Positions 43,401 to 54,544 of a stretch of DNA of 64,000 bases are shown one piece after another. The DNA is from Siphonodentalium dalli. Lineage: Eukaryota > Mollusca > Scaphopoda > Gadilida > Siphonodentaliidae. The notes beneath the pieces are model-generated. The model saw only the letters and a list, made by a program, of their open reading frames with translations, did no database searches and was not told the origin of the DNA. The DNA lies in the NCBI GenBank assembly GCA_032622095.1, contig CP136066.1:151668224-151732223 (forward strand), read 5' to 3'. Within the stretch, counting starts at the first letter, position 1; the number at the start of each line of letters is the position of its first letter. Position numbers and translations under genes: made by a program.

Positions 43401-46400
43401 AATTGCGGAATCACTTGGGTGAGTATGAACCCTTTATTTGCTGAATGGTTCCTCCATTCTGTTATAAAGTTATCCATTCAATGGAATGGTCTATTCTTTA
43501 TCTGAAGGGATGTGCAGGAAGTATAAGGAAACGAAAGACAGACAAACATACAGTACAGAAGGACCTCTATTCAATTGTGGGAAATGTTCAGAACTACTCG
43601 TTAATGACAGGTTTATGTTGTGGATATCTACGAAATAGACTATATGCGGCTTATGCGCCAATCGACATGGTACAGATTACACTGTAATTAACAGTGCTCA
43701 TTGACTGAACTCATTATGCGCGTGTGTGACACAGCGAGTGACTGATTGTGCTATTGTGTTCTGTACTGAATGTTTAGTGTCCGATAAATCGTGTTTGTTA
43801 CAAGTCGTGTTTCGCAATGCTTCCCGATTATTACTTCTGAACCAGAATCCGATACATTTGGTCCCTCGCAACCCACTAAAGAATGAATAAGCAGATCAGG
43901 ACTAGGAGAGCTGTGCGTGGTCATATGACTCGTTATATAAATGAAGCGGATGCACTTCAGAAATCAACAGATCCCGATTTAAACAGACTTTCCAGACGTA
44001 TTGATGACATCACGGAGAAAATAGGCGAATTGGCTGTTCTGAATAAGTTCAGCAATCACGGACGATGATGAGTTTATGTTGGAATCCGATGAAACAGAAG
44101 AACATATTAGTAAAGTGAAAGACAGGAAATATGAATATGAACAGTTCTTATGGAAATGTAGTTCAGCAGAGAAGCCAAAACTAGTTGTTCAACATGCAAA
44201 CAGACAACTCTCCGCCAGAAGGTGTCTCTTCCAAAACTTTCACTTCCGTTGTTTGATAGTGAAATTATTGAATGGCCATCGTTCTGGGATTCCTTTAACA
44301 CCGCTAATCACTCAATTCCAGCATCTGCATTCTGTACTCTGAGGACAAGCAGCGATTTGCATAAATGGATTGGCACTCACCAATCACAACTACGCAGATG
44401 CCATTGACATTCTTAAGTAACGGTATGGACAATCTCATAAAATTGAAAGCGCTCATCTACAAGCATTGACAGATCTCCCGGCTCCTCAGTACAGTACAGC
44501 GGGCATCGGAAAGTTCCGCGATGACCTGTAGTCTCACATCCGATCTCTATATGCATTGGGACAACAAACTGTTTATAGTGACATGCTAGTTACAATGGTC
44601 GTGCAAAAGTTACCACCTCAACTCCGTAGTGGCATGGTTCATGAATTCGGAAACAAGAAGTTTAAACTGAAGGAGCTTCGTGAATTCTTGAGGAAGGAGA
44701 TTGAGATACTTGAAGCAGGTGAGTCTGTTTATCAAACACCAACCGATGTCGACAATGATAGCAAAGATGTCCAAATTTATTCCTTGCGAAAATCGACAGA
44801 ATGTAAACTGTGACGTCACCAAACGCGTGTGTTGCGTATTCTGTGACCAATCCCATTCAGTATTGGAGTGTACCATCGTCGTAAATGTAAAAGAGCGCTG
44901 GGATAACATATGGCAACGTAAGCTTGGTTTCAACTGTCTTTCCAACTCACACAGATCTTCCCAATGTTCTTCGCGGTTCTGGTGAAGACACTGTAAAAGT
45001 AAACATCACACTAGTCTTTGTGAGTCTATGAACACTGCTTCATTTCGTTCCAATCCCAAACAAGGCAAACATGGACACTCAAATACAAACCAACCAAATC
45101 TGTCCACATTCCATTGTAACACTGACCAGCAGCATGATGAAAATGACCCGGATAATGCGACAACTCTGCAAAGCGCCGCTTCTTCATGGTCAATGCTCTT
45201 GAAAACCGCAATTGCCGATGTGACCTCTCCGACGTGTACTGCACAAGCAAAAATTCTTTTTGACGATGGTTCACAGTGTTCCTTTATATCGCAATATTTC
45301 GCTGGCAAACTCAAACTCAAACCTGTGTGTCGCAAGGAGATAAATCTGTCAGCATTTGGATCTAAAACTTCGCAAATGAGATCACTCGACGTCGTCAGCG
45401 TAGGACTAGTGTGCCAAGACGAGGTTGTCAAATTGCAACTTCTTGTGGTGCCTCGTATTTCTACACTGCTGAACATTTCGATGTATAACCATGCTAGAAC
45501 ATATCCACATCTCATCGGTCTAAAACTCACCCATCCAATAAGTGACGATGACACGTTTCTGATTGACATTCTCGTTGGTGCGGACTTTTATTATAGTGTG
45601 ATCATTCATGGATCATTCCAACAGCGATTTTAACCTGGAGAACTTCTGGAATCTCGAGTCAATTGGAGTCGACGCACCTACAGCCACTAAAGGTAATCAT
45701 GAACTATTGTCTACTTATTGTGAATTCATACAGTTTGAGAACGGATCATATTTGGCCAAATTACCATGGGCAGAAAACCAAGCCCCATTACCTGCGAACT
45801 TTAACATTGTTACTAATAGAACTAGATCCACTGTTCATCACCTCGCTAAAAATCCACCTCAACTTGATGACTATGATAGAATTATTAAGGAACAAATTAT
45901 GAAGGGTTTCATTGAGAAAGTTCCCCGCGATGAGATTTCTGCAAGCGAATTGGGAAGTTGTCATTATATACTGCACCACCCGGTTTTCAAAACTTCATCA
46001 ACAACGCCGATGAGGATAGTATATGATTGCAGCTGTAAGAACAATAAATCCAGTCCCAGTCTAAACGATTGTTTGTTATCGGGTCCAGCTCTACAAAATG
46101 ACTTTTGTGCAATTCTAGTGCGATTCAGATTACAGAAATATGGTCTAGTATCAGATGTCAAAAAGGCCTTCTTGCACGTAAAATTAGCCGCCAACGATAA
46201 AAACTTCACAAGATTCTTGTGACTATCAGATCCAAATGACCCTGAATCACCGTTTGATGTTTGTAGGCTCAAATCTGTGTTGTTCGGAGTGAAATCATCA
46301 CCATCTGTATTAAATGCCACAATCCTAAAACATCTCATGATGAACTTACCCGAATCGCCGGATGTTTCTCAAAATTTACTGAACAATGTTTATGTCGATA

Positions 46401-49400
46401 ATTTCATCTCCAGTTTCAAATCCGAAAATGAACTAGTGAACTACTTCGATCAAACTCGACAAATCATGGCAGCTGGTAACTTTCATGTTTGTTCATGGTC
46501 TTCAAATTCGACAACACTGTGTTCAATTGCTGATAGCAAAAACGTTTCCGATTCGTCAAAAACTGTTTCTGTTCTTGGCCTGCATTCGAGTACAGACTCC
46601 GACACATTGTCTCTCCCATGCAAACAAATGAACAATAGTGAACTTGTAACCAAACGACAGATATTGAGTGACAGCTGTAGCGTGTTCGACCCATTAGGTT
46701 TTGTTTCACCGATCACAATCCGTGCTAAAATCCTAATGCAAAAACTTTGGTCTCAAATGAATGATGAATCAGTACCACGCAAGTTCGTGCAAGAGTGGGT
46801 TTCTGTTTGAAACGATCAACAAACAGCATCAGATTTTACTTTCAACCGCTGCATAAGTGATTCTGAAATCGACAATGAGAGTCTAGAACTGCATATCTTC
46901 GCTGATGCGAGTGCCAAGGCTTATGGGATGGTAGGCTACCTTAAATCAATTAACTCATGTTTGCCCCAGTTCATTCTGGCAAAAAGTAGAGTCGCTCCAT
47001 TGAAACCATTTACAATTCCGCAATTGGAACTGATGGCAGCTCTGATAACCGCACGCATGGCTTCAAATGTCGTAAAATTTCTACAACTAAGTCATCCAAT
47101 AAAAACTGTGATGTGGACTGACAGTACGATCGTGTTGTACTGGTTAAATTCAACCAGAAATCTTCCAATGTTCGTATCAAACAGGGTGTCTGAAATCAAA
47201 AGGTTAACGAACGTTTGCGATTGGCATCATTGTGAGTCTACAGATAACCCTGCAGACATTGTGAGTCGTGGAATTTCAAGAAGTCAATTGATGTCAAACA
47301 AACTCTGGTGGCACAGCCCTGCATGGTTACAATCCGATACTATAAATTTTCCCACATGGAGTGGACACGAACCTGATAACAGACATGATGTATGTGATAT
47401 TCAGCCCTCTGTTTCGTTAATAGTGACGGATGGTAATACATCACCCAAACCGAGTCCTAAAGTGATCGACCCCTCTCGCGTTCATAAAATTAGTTAGAGT
47501 TACTGCGCTTGTGCTCAGATTAAAAAACAATATCTCAAATGCAACGAATCGTTCTTTCGGGCCATTGTCAGTTAATGAACAAGCTGAACAGTTGTCAATT
47601 AAACATCACAATGTGATGATTATTCAGATGTAATCAAATCCCTATTGGACGGAAATTCACGAGGCTTGTTGCCATTCATCGGAAAGCTCTCAGTGAGAGC
47701 TTTCCGATGAATGGCAACAAGCCATATTTCCGACTAAATCCTGAAAAGTTACCCATAATTCTGCTGTGGTTAAGGGTCGATTATTTAGAGCATTACTGTA
47801 GTAGTAAATCTGATAATCATGATTAGGCCACAGAAATGTTATTAGTTGGTTTACGATCATCAGAGAAAACAAGAAGTTGCACCTCGGGTGCTGGGATACC
47901 CCCATGGTGACGATTGAAACATGGGCAGGACGAAAACCAAAGTTGAAAAGATATATGAGCGGACGGACAAAAATTCAACATTTTCAGATGAAGAAAGAGG
48001 GATAACTCCTGAACCGAAAATGCAAACAACATAACTCTTGTGAAAGCCCTCCTGATGCAAACCTCCATTTCAACAGAATCCAATAACCCATGACATTTTC
48101 AGATAAACAAAGAGGGATAAAATTGAACGAAAAATGTGAACAACGTTAGTGGGCCCTCTTTTGAAAGCCCTCCTGATGCCAAACCTGCATACCATATTTC
48201 AGCGAGATCCAATAACCCATGGTTGAGATATATGAGCAGATGCACACATGCACAGATGGACGCATGTAATCCAGTACATTTACATCCATTTTGGATGGGG
48301 GTATAAAAATCTCCAGATGGAGGAGGGGAAAAAAAATAATTAAAAATCCCAGGCAGGTCTTAACACATTGATTGGCGATTATTCCACATGATCACTGGTG
48401 AATGCAAATATATATTCACTTTAAATAAAAATTGTGTCAGTGCATCCGGAAAAAAAAAACCAACACATTAATATCTCAAATTTTATTTTGTTGCATTTTT
48501 GGTAAAAAAAAGTTTGTCAGGGGTTTGTAAATTTGTAAATCGGTGTCCCATAGATGGAAATCTAAATTATAAGAAAAGCTAAAAAACTCTGTTGCCAGCA
48601 ACTGTTAATTGTTATCATGAACTGTATTGATTCTATACCATTAGTATAAAATAAAAATGCAATCAACAGTCCTCGAAATTAGCTACGGCAATAATCAATG
48701 ACATGGGAAAAGCCGTGGCAACATGTGGATCTAACATACCACATCATTAAACTTGCCAAGGGACAATTTTCCAAATTTCGAGGGGTGAAATAAAATCATT
48801 GGGCCCTCTTTTGAAAGCATTCGTGATGGCAAAACTCCATACCAAATTTCATTCATATCCGATAACCCATGGCTGGGATTTGTTATCAGTGCGAACGGAC
48901 AAAAATAAATGATTTCCAGATAAACAAAGAAGGATAACTCTATAATGGAAAATGTGAACATCATTTGGCACTCTTTTGAAGCAGTCATGATGGTGAACAT
49001 TCATACCAAATTTAATTCTGATCCTATAACCATTGGTTAAGATACCGGTATATGCACGGACGGACAAAAAACCCACATTTCCAGAGAAACAAGATGGCTA
49101 CTGCCGGCCATGTTTAAAAAAAAAAATTAACAAGTCTCATCTTGAGGCCACCCCAAAGATCCATATGAAGTTTTTTGGTGATGATAGGATTACGGATGTG
49201 ACCTGTAGGGTGTGCTGAAGGATTTGGTCATGCAAAGAGTAAAATAAATTTTCACAAATTGAATGTCCCATTGCTCAATAAGGGCCATAACTCTGGAAAA
49301 AGTCAATGGACAAAACCCACTGTTTGTAAATAATCTTTCCCCCGTGTTGGTTCATCAACATACCAAAGATCATTAAAATCAAACTGATGATGACCAATAT

Positions 49401-49912
49401 ACAAAGTTGTTACGGATGGACAGACAGAGCCCATTTCTATATATCCTGCCAAACTTCATCTGTGGGGATAATAAACAGACGACAGATAATGCAAGTACAG
49501 AAGAAGTCCTGTTTATGGGAGGGAAATGTTCAGATAATGTTCAACAGATAACCCGTGGTCGTCTGTTAAACTTATTATCTGAACATTAACTATTCGTCAA
49601 TGATATTTTAGTAAAGAAAGGGTTAATATTAGTAAGCCAAATTACTACAAAATCAATCAAACAATATAGTGTGAAGTGACAGATGTCATAGTACACTCAA
49701 TGCATTTGTATAAAAAAATGCTTTGCTATTGTAGTCCACAACGGGAATTTTAAAAAGATGGTCTAAAACGCAAGTGTAAACATACCTTCCCTACCACCAC
49801 TGAATTTCACTCGGATGACTTTGTCTAAATACTTTGACAAATCTAATATAGTTTCCTTCTTTTTCTTCTCTTTATCGCCTCCACCTTTTTCTCTGTCTAC
49901 ATTTCTGTCAAC
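40321..49912 (-). CDS. LSM7: U6 snRNA-associated Sm-like protein LSm7
   Basis: LSm7 is a subunit of the Lsm2-8 ring, which binds the U-rich 3' end of U6 snRNA in the nucleus, and of the Lsm1-7 ring used in cytoplasmic mRNA decay. The exons in transcript order are 49912-49786, 42577-42506 and 40460-40321. They total 339 nt, giving 112 codons plus TGA, with both junctions in phase 1. The Sm1 motif spans the first two exons ([12 protein letters not shown], then [11 protein letters not shown] with the conserved Asp and Asn). The Sm2 motif is in the last exon ([14 protein letters not shown]). The tail [11 protein letters not shown] is diagnostic of LSm7. The first exon starts in phase 0 without a Met, so the ATG lies in an upstream exon. 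A basic N-terminal run ([14 protein letters not shown]) precedes the Sm fold. A minus-strand AATAAA at 40067-40062 is a possible poly(A) signal. Confidence 0.93.
40470..40660. repeat. MITE family D copy in an LSM7 intron
   Basis: It starts AACCCTTTCATGTCTGGAGC, 10 bp upstream (on the - strand) of the LSM7 terminal exon. It extends the open frame of that exon in the 5' direction spuriously. Confidence 0.55.
40715..40940. repeat. Single unit of the 17950-18535 tandem family
   Basis: It contains CTAAGTCAACAAGGACGATA, GAAGACAATTGGATAACC and the closing TGTAGTCCCCCAAAAAC block. Confidence 0.5.
41085..41326. mobile_element. MITE family D copy with TTAA target
   Basis: It begins CACTTTCATGATGGGAGCTG after TTAA (41081-41084) and ends CCAGTCATGTAAGAA before TTAA (41327-41330). 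Hairpin blocks of CTCTTATATATG type lie inside. Confidence 0.65.
41340..41900 (+). repeat. Dispersed repeat, partner of 35870-37290
   Basis: It opens with one arm of the 37073-37215 hairpin (AAAACCCATGACCACGTTCA). It then continues with sequence that is the inverse of 35870-36480. Confidence 0.55.
42007..42436. mobile_element. MITE family B, best copy, hAT-like 8-bp TSD
   Basis: Ends CAAGCCTGCAATTAGTGTG and CACTATTTGCAGACTTG are flanked by exact octamers CATGGCTA (41999-42006 and 42437-42444). The interior has two inverted pairs of GAGGGTGAATTT. It is 430 bp and non-coding. It lies in an LSM7 intron 70 bp from the middle exon. Confidence 0.78.
42506..42577 (-). CDS. LSM7: LSM7 exon (Sm1 core)
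   Basis: On the - strand the acceptor TCTCCACAG precedes 42577 and the donor GTATG follows 42506. The 72 nt encode [20 protein letters not shown] and EYLR, the Sm1 core including the RNA-contacting Asp and Asn. Both ends are phase 1. Confidence 0.93.
42618..43080. repeat. Foldback element with internal duplicated unit
   Basis: Outer ends TTAAAGGCACGGATGGCCTT and the inverse AAAGGCCATCTATGCCTTTAA pair. So do inner blocks (GTCACAACTGCCATAAA). Inside, a unit of about 110 bp containing AAATAGTATGTTATTGTCAA is present twice in tandem and once inverted. Open frames of 121 and 144 codons here arise from this repetition. Confidence 0.65.
43075..43605. repeat. Two MITE family A copies, reverse orientation
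   Basis: 43075-43270 (TTTACTAAATGGATTCTCCC onward) and 43425-43605 (AACCCTTTATTTGCTGAATG onward). The second ends at the presumed 5' LTR of the BEL/Pao element. Confidence 0.55.
43615..43856 (+). repeat. Presumed 5' LTR of the BEL/Pao element
   Basis: It is bounded on the left by TGTTGTGGATATC and on the right by ATACA just before TT and the primer-binding-like site. This is inferred from position and TG...CA-type ends; there is no second LTR to compare. Confidence 0.4.
43883..44985 (+). pseudogene. BEL/Pao gag remnant
   Basis: Fragments in three frames cover the gag region, from ATG at 43883 (basic, helical N terminus with [13 protein letters not shown]) to the nucleocapsid end. A CxxCxxxHxxxxC zinc knuckle is visible at about 44829-44870. 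A second knuckle near 44925-44970 has lost its first Cys (Gly instead). An in-frame TGA at 44983-44985 precedes the final Cys/His cluster. The gene is broken in several places. Confidence 0.7.
45028..45633 (+). pseudogene. BEL/Pao aspartic protease region
   Basis: An open segment of 201 codons. It contains the retropepsin-type motif [13 protein letters not shown] (usual form DxGSxxSFI) and, further on, the ILVGADFYY segment seen at the end of this domain in the superfamily. The frame then closes, and the downstream polymerase lies in another frame overlapping at 45608-45633. The join is disrupted. Confidence 0.75.
45608..46810 (+). pseudogene. BEL/Pao reverse transcriptase, broken
   Basis: It runs in one frame with a TGA at 46220-46222, where a Trp is usual. 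Visible landmarks are [47 protein letters not shown] (first catalytic Asp) and [16 protein letters not shown]. The active-site box at 46391-46402 reads YVDN instead of YVDD, so one catalytic Asp is lost. A TGA at 46808-46810 ends the segment. Clearly inactive. Confidence 0.85.
46811..47497 (+). pseudogene. BEL/Pao RNase H region
   Basis: It continues the polymerase frame after the 46808 stop. Catalytic positions of the RNase H fold appear kept: [36 protein letters not shown] and NPADIVSRG. The frame closes at 47495-47497. Matching connecting-domain sequence ([10 protein letters not shown]) continues in the next frame to about 47580. Confidence 0.8.
47645..47798. mobile_element. Mariner-like foldback MITE, 5'-truncated
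   Basis: It matches the right two-thirds of 2435-2646. It has a perfect inner palindrome around GGAAAGCTCTCAGTGAGAGC and ends GAGCATTACTG before TA (47799-47800). The left arm is mostly missing. Confidence 0.65.
47820..49330. repeat. Repeat family F units and a family E unit
   Basis: Successive degenerate units carry AAAGAGGGATAACTCC, GTGAACAAC, ACCAAATTTCA and GATAACCCATGG (near 48080, 48215, 48862 and 49026). 49140-49230 is a family-E unit. 49265-49300 has AGGGCCATAACTCTGG. Confidence 0.5.
49480..49625. repeat. MITE family A copy
   Basis: It includes GGGAAATGTTCAGATAATGT and ends ATTTTAGTAAAGAAAGGGTTAA. It lies 160 bp from the LSM7 exon at 49786. Confidence 0.5.
49786..49912 (-). CDS. LSM7: LSM7 exon (N-terminal and Sm1 start)
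   Basis: On the - strand the acceptor AATTTCAG precedes 49912 and the donor GTATGT follows 49786. It encodes a Lys/Glu-rich N terminus, then [20 protein letters not shown]. The Asp/Gly-rich insert before EKKKK makes this N terminus a few residues longer than the human protein. Confidence 0.92.
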
Positions 49913-50153
49913 CTGAAATTTTATAAATATTTTTACCTTTACTGAAGGTTTAAATGGACTAAATGAAGGCCATCAAAGTAGATTCATGCAAAATATCATA
50001 AAAGTTGGTAAAACTACCAAAAATTTATCTATTTCGCAGAATGAATGTTCTCCATGTTCTTCTTCATGATGATGTTTTTACATACTTTTATAATGACCCC
50101 AATAAGCAACAAGCTCAGGTCATGTACAGGTAAGGGGCAGGCATACGTAATTG

Positions 50154-50220
50154 TGACGTCACACATAATTTACAGTATACAATGAAGGTGAAATTTTTGG
50201 CAAAATCATATGACTTCCGG
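50154..50220 (-). promoter_or_regulatory. Possible LSM7 promoter motifs (CRE and ETS)
   Basis: A perfect TGACGTCA palindrome (50154-50161) and a CCGGAAGT motif on the - strand (50220-50213) lie 240-310 bp upstream of the first recognised LSM7 exon. Such motifs are common in housekeeping promoters. I could not find an ATG-bearing exon with a good donor between here and 49912, so the assignment is speculative. Confidence 0.25.
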
Positions 50221-50299
50221 CAGTGCATGTTTGCACAAAAGCGCGGGATTAGCCATGAACCAACGCGATGAAAAGAGAAATTATTACCATATATGACAG

Positions 50300-51889
50300 C
50301 CCTTTATTATCAAAGGCCGATGTGTAAACCATAGGCATATTGGTAGGTATATTAAATTACAAGAACTATAAGAACTTTATATTTTCACAGCAAGATTGTT
50401 TTCTTGAAACAAAATGTTAAATGTTCTTGTTTCGGGAGTTGCACATTCATGAGAAAAACGGTTTTGTTAGCTGTTTTCATGTTAATTCTCACTAAAATAT
50501 ATTTTTTTTAATTTATTATTACAAGTCCATTCAGACAATTTGGTGATTATTCTAAATGGAATACGTCAAAATCACATAGGGTGATAGCACATATGTATGT
50601 TATCTCCATTTCCTTGTCAATTAACCAGAACAAGACTGTAGTTTTCCCCCAGAAATATGTCCCACAAATTGAGCAAAACTGATACATAATTGTATTGGCA
50701 AACTATGCCCGCATGTGTTATATATAGCATTTGCTTCAACGTGTGTGTCGATAATCTAGAGAATATGTACATGGTATATGGTCAACTATATACATCACAA
50801 CAATTTAATTGAATGCACAGAACTAATGATTAGTTGCAGAAGAAGCTGATCAATCATCTAAGTCAGTCATAGAAAGTGAATGCCCGGTCTATAAGATGTT
50901 GCAGATCATCTGACACTTTAATAGTAAATGACCATATATGCCACATACAGGGAAGGCCCTCTCCTCCCGATTCTGCAATAAATAGGCCCAGTGTGGACCT
51001 ATTACACTGTCTACATGATAATTCAATTCCACTGTGGACTCCAAACATAACAACTCAGTATGAAATAATAATACTATGCTGGATAAATGTGTAGTACACA
51101 TATGACCTACAGTAGCTGGGAATATGTTCAATCGATCGTTATCTCAAATGCCTAATACATAACGGCTTTGTGGAACAGGTCATGCAAGTTATATGGGTTT
51201 GCGATGGGATTACTATAATATCTGCCCAATCTCTGAAAAATTATGCCATGGTCGGCCCAGGTCGGGGAATAGAATAAAGAGAAAGTGTCACATGAAGTAA
51301 AAAATAGTTTCCACTTTCCTATTAGCAAAGTGGTATATATATCCCGTTTCCTTATAAAGTAAAGTATGACTTGACCCCCTGATCACACCACTGAACAACG
51401 CGGCAAGTTGTAAATTTTCAAGAAGTTCTGCCTAACATAAATAACGTACATCAGTTATCCCATATCATGACATCTGCATGATCAATTAAACAATAGCAAA
51501 ATATAAGATTTGAAGAGGGTGTCAAATGCTTTTCTATTTAGTCTATGTTTTGACTTCGATCTTAGACTGTTTATGGTGGGACTAATATTTTCTAATAATG
51601 TATCAATATGAAAATTCCATGTTCCTGATTTGTGAAAATAAATTATGATCGCAGTTTTCTGAATTTTCCGACTATTTTGTTGCATTAAATCCAGCTGTAA
51701 AATCAATAAAAATATGACGAGAAACTGGAAATGTTTTGTAACATTCTGGCTCGAGCCAAAACGTTTGTTATGGATAGAAACATTCCCATGATGCATCATT
51801 CTCGCTATCCATAAAATGGTCTATGAGTAGGCCTACCATGCTGGTTGATATCTCACTGATGTTAACTGTGAGGTGAGTATACAAACACC
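50300..51889. other. No gene recognised
   Basis: Upstream side of LSM7. Short open frames on both strands (50863-51131) overlap one another and carry no motif. The initiator exon of LSM7 may be here but cannot be identified. Confidence 0.35.
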
Positions 51890-53034
51890 CTTTGAACTAG
51901 TGTTGAAACGATTAGTGATTTTAAGGAATCGACTAGTCGCCAGAGGTAATAGACTACTAGTCGAATAGTCGGACTCCCTTATGGCACATTCTCAGCTAAG
52001 TGGGCCCAATGGACATGGTGTATCACCGAAAAATCGAAGTTAACCATAAGAGCCAATTCGGTTAGTTTCTTGAAGTAGGGTATCCATATAATAGAAATCT
52101 GTATTGGTGGACGTTTTAACAAATTATTCCCTGACATATAACAGATGGAAATATGGGCCTCCAATTTCCCCATGCGACAGAATACGTTACCACTGCCGAC
52201 TATGCAAATGCCTAATATCTATAACACAAAGAGGTTGCATTCGGATTTGCAAAGTATTATAATGATCTGAAACTCGTCCAAGATCACAAAACTAGTGCTC
52301 TAATTCGTTCTCTTCTCAATCTTTGGAAATTGCGCATTCTTCACCATGGCAACCACAGTGGATAATTATGGGGCATAATAGGTTGCAAGGCTAAATTAAG
52401 CAAACATGTATTGTGGCGGTCATGCATGTGCGAAATGATATATGATTATATGTTTTTATAAACTAATGTATTTGGAAGTATATTATCCGCGATGGCTGTC
52501 AATTCAAATCTAGATTTTACTATTAGCATGTGTCTCGTCGATGGTGGTAACGTCTTCTGTCGCTTCATACCTAAAGTGCTCACAAGCAACACATTAAACA
52601 TAAAATACTCATTTGGCATAAAGTAAATAAATTTTATTCCATATGTCAAATGTACAAGTTTATTTCTTGTAAATATGCATTCAATTAACAATTAATCATG
52701 CAATGACTGTGTAGTGGATAGGAGCTACTTATACGCTCAACATTGGTTTATATAGGCTAAATCTGACGTCGGCGTGGTAATAACTTAGGCGTGGGAGGTC
52801 TCGACATGATATATGAACGTTGTGAAGTCAGTTGCATGATTGTTCATTGACACACACATCAGCCGTGCTCTTTAATATGAAACCAAGTGATCACAATCGA
52901 CTAGTACACGCAACGTGTGTATATAAACCTTCCCAAGAAACAACCAACAAGCATTTCCTAATAAACAACTCCGGGCGTGTCAGGCATGAAGGCTGTTGAT
53001 GCTGCCGAGCATTCCAAAAATATACGGATCACAT

Positions 53035-54399
53035 TAGTCCAAGTCTTCTTGTACTAAAACCGGCTAAGATATTGGGATGGCGATGCTGGTGTTTAGTCCA
53101 AGCCCGCTTGTATACCAATCCTATCACACGAGTTACGCCCACGATCTGTGGCGGGAATTTGTGGTGTATTTTACTCGATTTACCTAGCAAATCAATACAT
53201 GATGCTATATACATCGGAAAGGCTTACATCTTATGGTCATAATGGTGTATAATAATCTAACTTTAATGTTAAATTACACATAGAATATTCCGGTTGATTG
53301 CCACAAACATCACTTTGTTTCTCTGTTTGTTTACGTTTTAACCGAAAGCCGAAGTGGTCCGAATAAGTTCGGCATAATCCGCTGTTTGTTCTGGGAATTC
53401 TATTTTCCGTTTCTATATATAGCGCGGGTTTTCCGAACAAAAATGGCGAAAACCGATCGCCCGAAAGTCCAGTTTTCTATGTGCTTTCAGAACAATTCCC
53501 GCACTAAAAACTTAATGACATAATGGAGGATCAGAACGGTAGTTTTGTTGACAATTTTCGCAAGCAACTTGTCAAAATTGGAGCAAATTAGAACTCTTGT
53601 GTCTGACTTGCCATGGGTGTGATTTTCATCCATGTGCATTTTGACTTTTGTGTTGATAAAATAATCGGAGAACCGAATCACACAGTTTCGAAATATAGTT
53701 CTTCCGTTTTAGTGGGACTTTTCAAACTTAAGGTTAAAAATTTCTACAAATTTTGTTTGATTTTTTGTGTGCTTAACAAGAGCAGTATATTGCTCTGTTC
53801 GCTTAGTATATATCTTAATTTCGCCGAAGTCCACCAAATGTGGGAAATGTAGCACCATATTATTTATTCTAATACTCGTTGTGTTTACACTGTTTTAAAC
53901 TTTGAGAGGGTTGTAATTCCCCGTAATTTATTTAATGTATTACATTTATATCTTCAATGTTTAATTAATCTATTTATTATTTTATTTATTGACACACATA
54001 ATTACGATTACAATGGAGAATTCTTCGTAATTTGCGTTGTTGTCCAAAATCTACGGAATATTTTCAACGGAAAATGCCGAACACAGTTCGCGAGGTCAAC
54101 CGAGTTCGCATACTTTTAAAAAATTGTAAACATTGAGGTAAATGTCTCTTTTCGCATTAAATTACCGTTTTAAATTCACAACTGATGTGGGTTTCAGATA
54201 AAATAGCATGTCTTCTGCGGAAAATATCCGTTTATTGTCGCAATTGTGATATTTTATTTCATATAATTGTGGTTTTATTTGAGCGGGTCACTAACGCTTA
54301 AGCCGTGTCATAAGCGATCATATAGGGCGGTCTTGGACTAAACACCAGCATCGCCATCCCAATATCTTAGCTGGTTTTAGTACAAGAAGACTTGGACTA
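53035..54399. mobile_element. Mutator-like element, 68-bp TIRs, 9-bp TSD
   Basis: Terminal inverted repeats 53035-53102 and 54332-54399 are nearly identical over 68 bp (start TAGTCCAAGTCTTCTTGTAC). The nonamer GGATCACAT flanks both sides exactly (53026-53034 and 54400-54408). Long repeats with a 9-bp duplication are the Mutator pattern. No transposase; short frames at 53443-53523 and 53613-53852 are unassigned. 1365 bp. Confidence 0.78.
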
Positions 54400-54544
54400 G
54401 GATCACATGTGAGATACTGTTTTGAACTTATGATATATATGTTGAAACAAGAGGTGGCATCAGAGATGCTGTGTCTCGTTTTCGGTGGCTTACCGCCGGT
54501 GGCTACCGCCAATTGGTGTGCATCAGTATCGGTAGACTAATTAA

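Larger units (their letters stand above)
43615..47640 (+). mobile_element. BEL/Pao LTR retrotransposon, decayed and 3'-truncated
   Basis: Ordered gag, protease, reverse transcriptase and RNase H homology of the BEL/Pao superfamily lies on the + strand. A presumed 5' LTR (about 43615-43856) is followed by a primer-binding-like TGGTCCCTCGCAACC at 43859. Stops and frame changes occur throughout. RNase H is followed by a short stretch of the connecting region in another frame. Then homology stops near 47640, where a mariner-like MITE begins. Integrase and 3' LTR are absent. It cannot be autonomous. Confidence 0.85.

Noticed and set aside
53443-53523. 27-codon frame with AAAATGGCG start context and TATATATA upstream
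   Set aside because: Too short, and lies inside a Mutator-like element. It could be a relic transposon leader but nothing supports a product.
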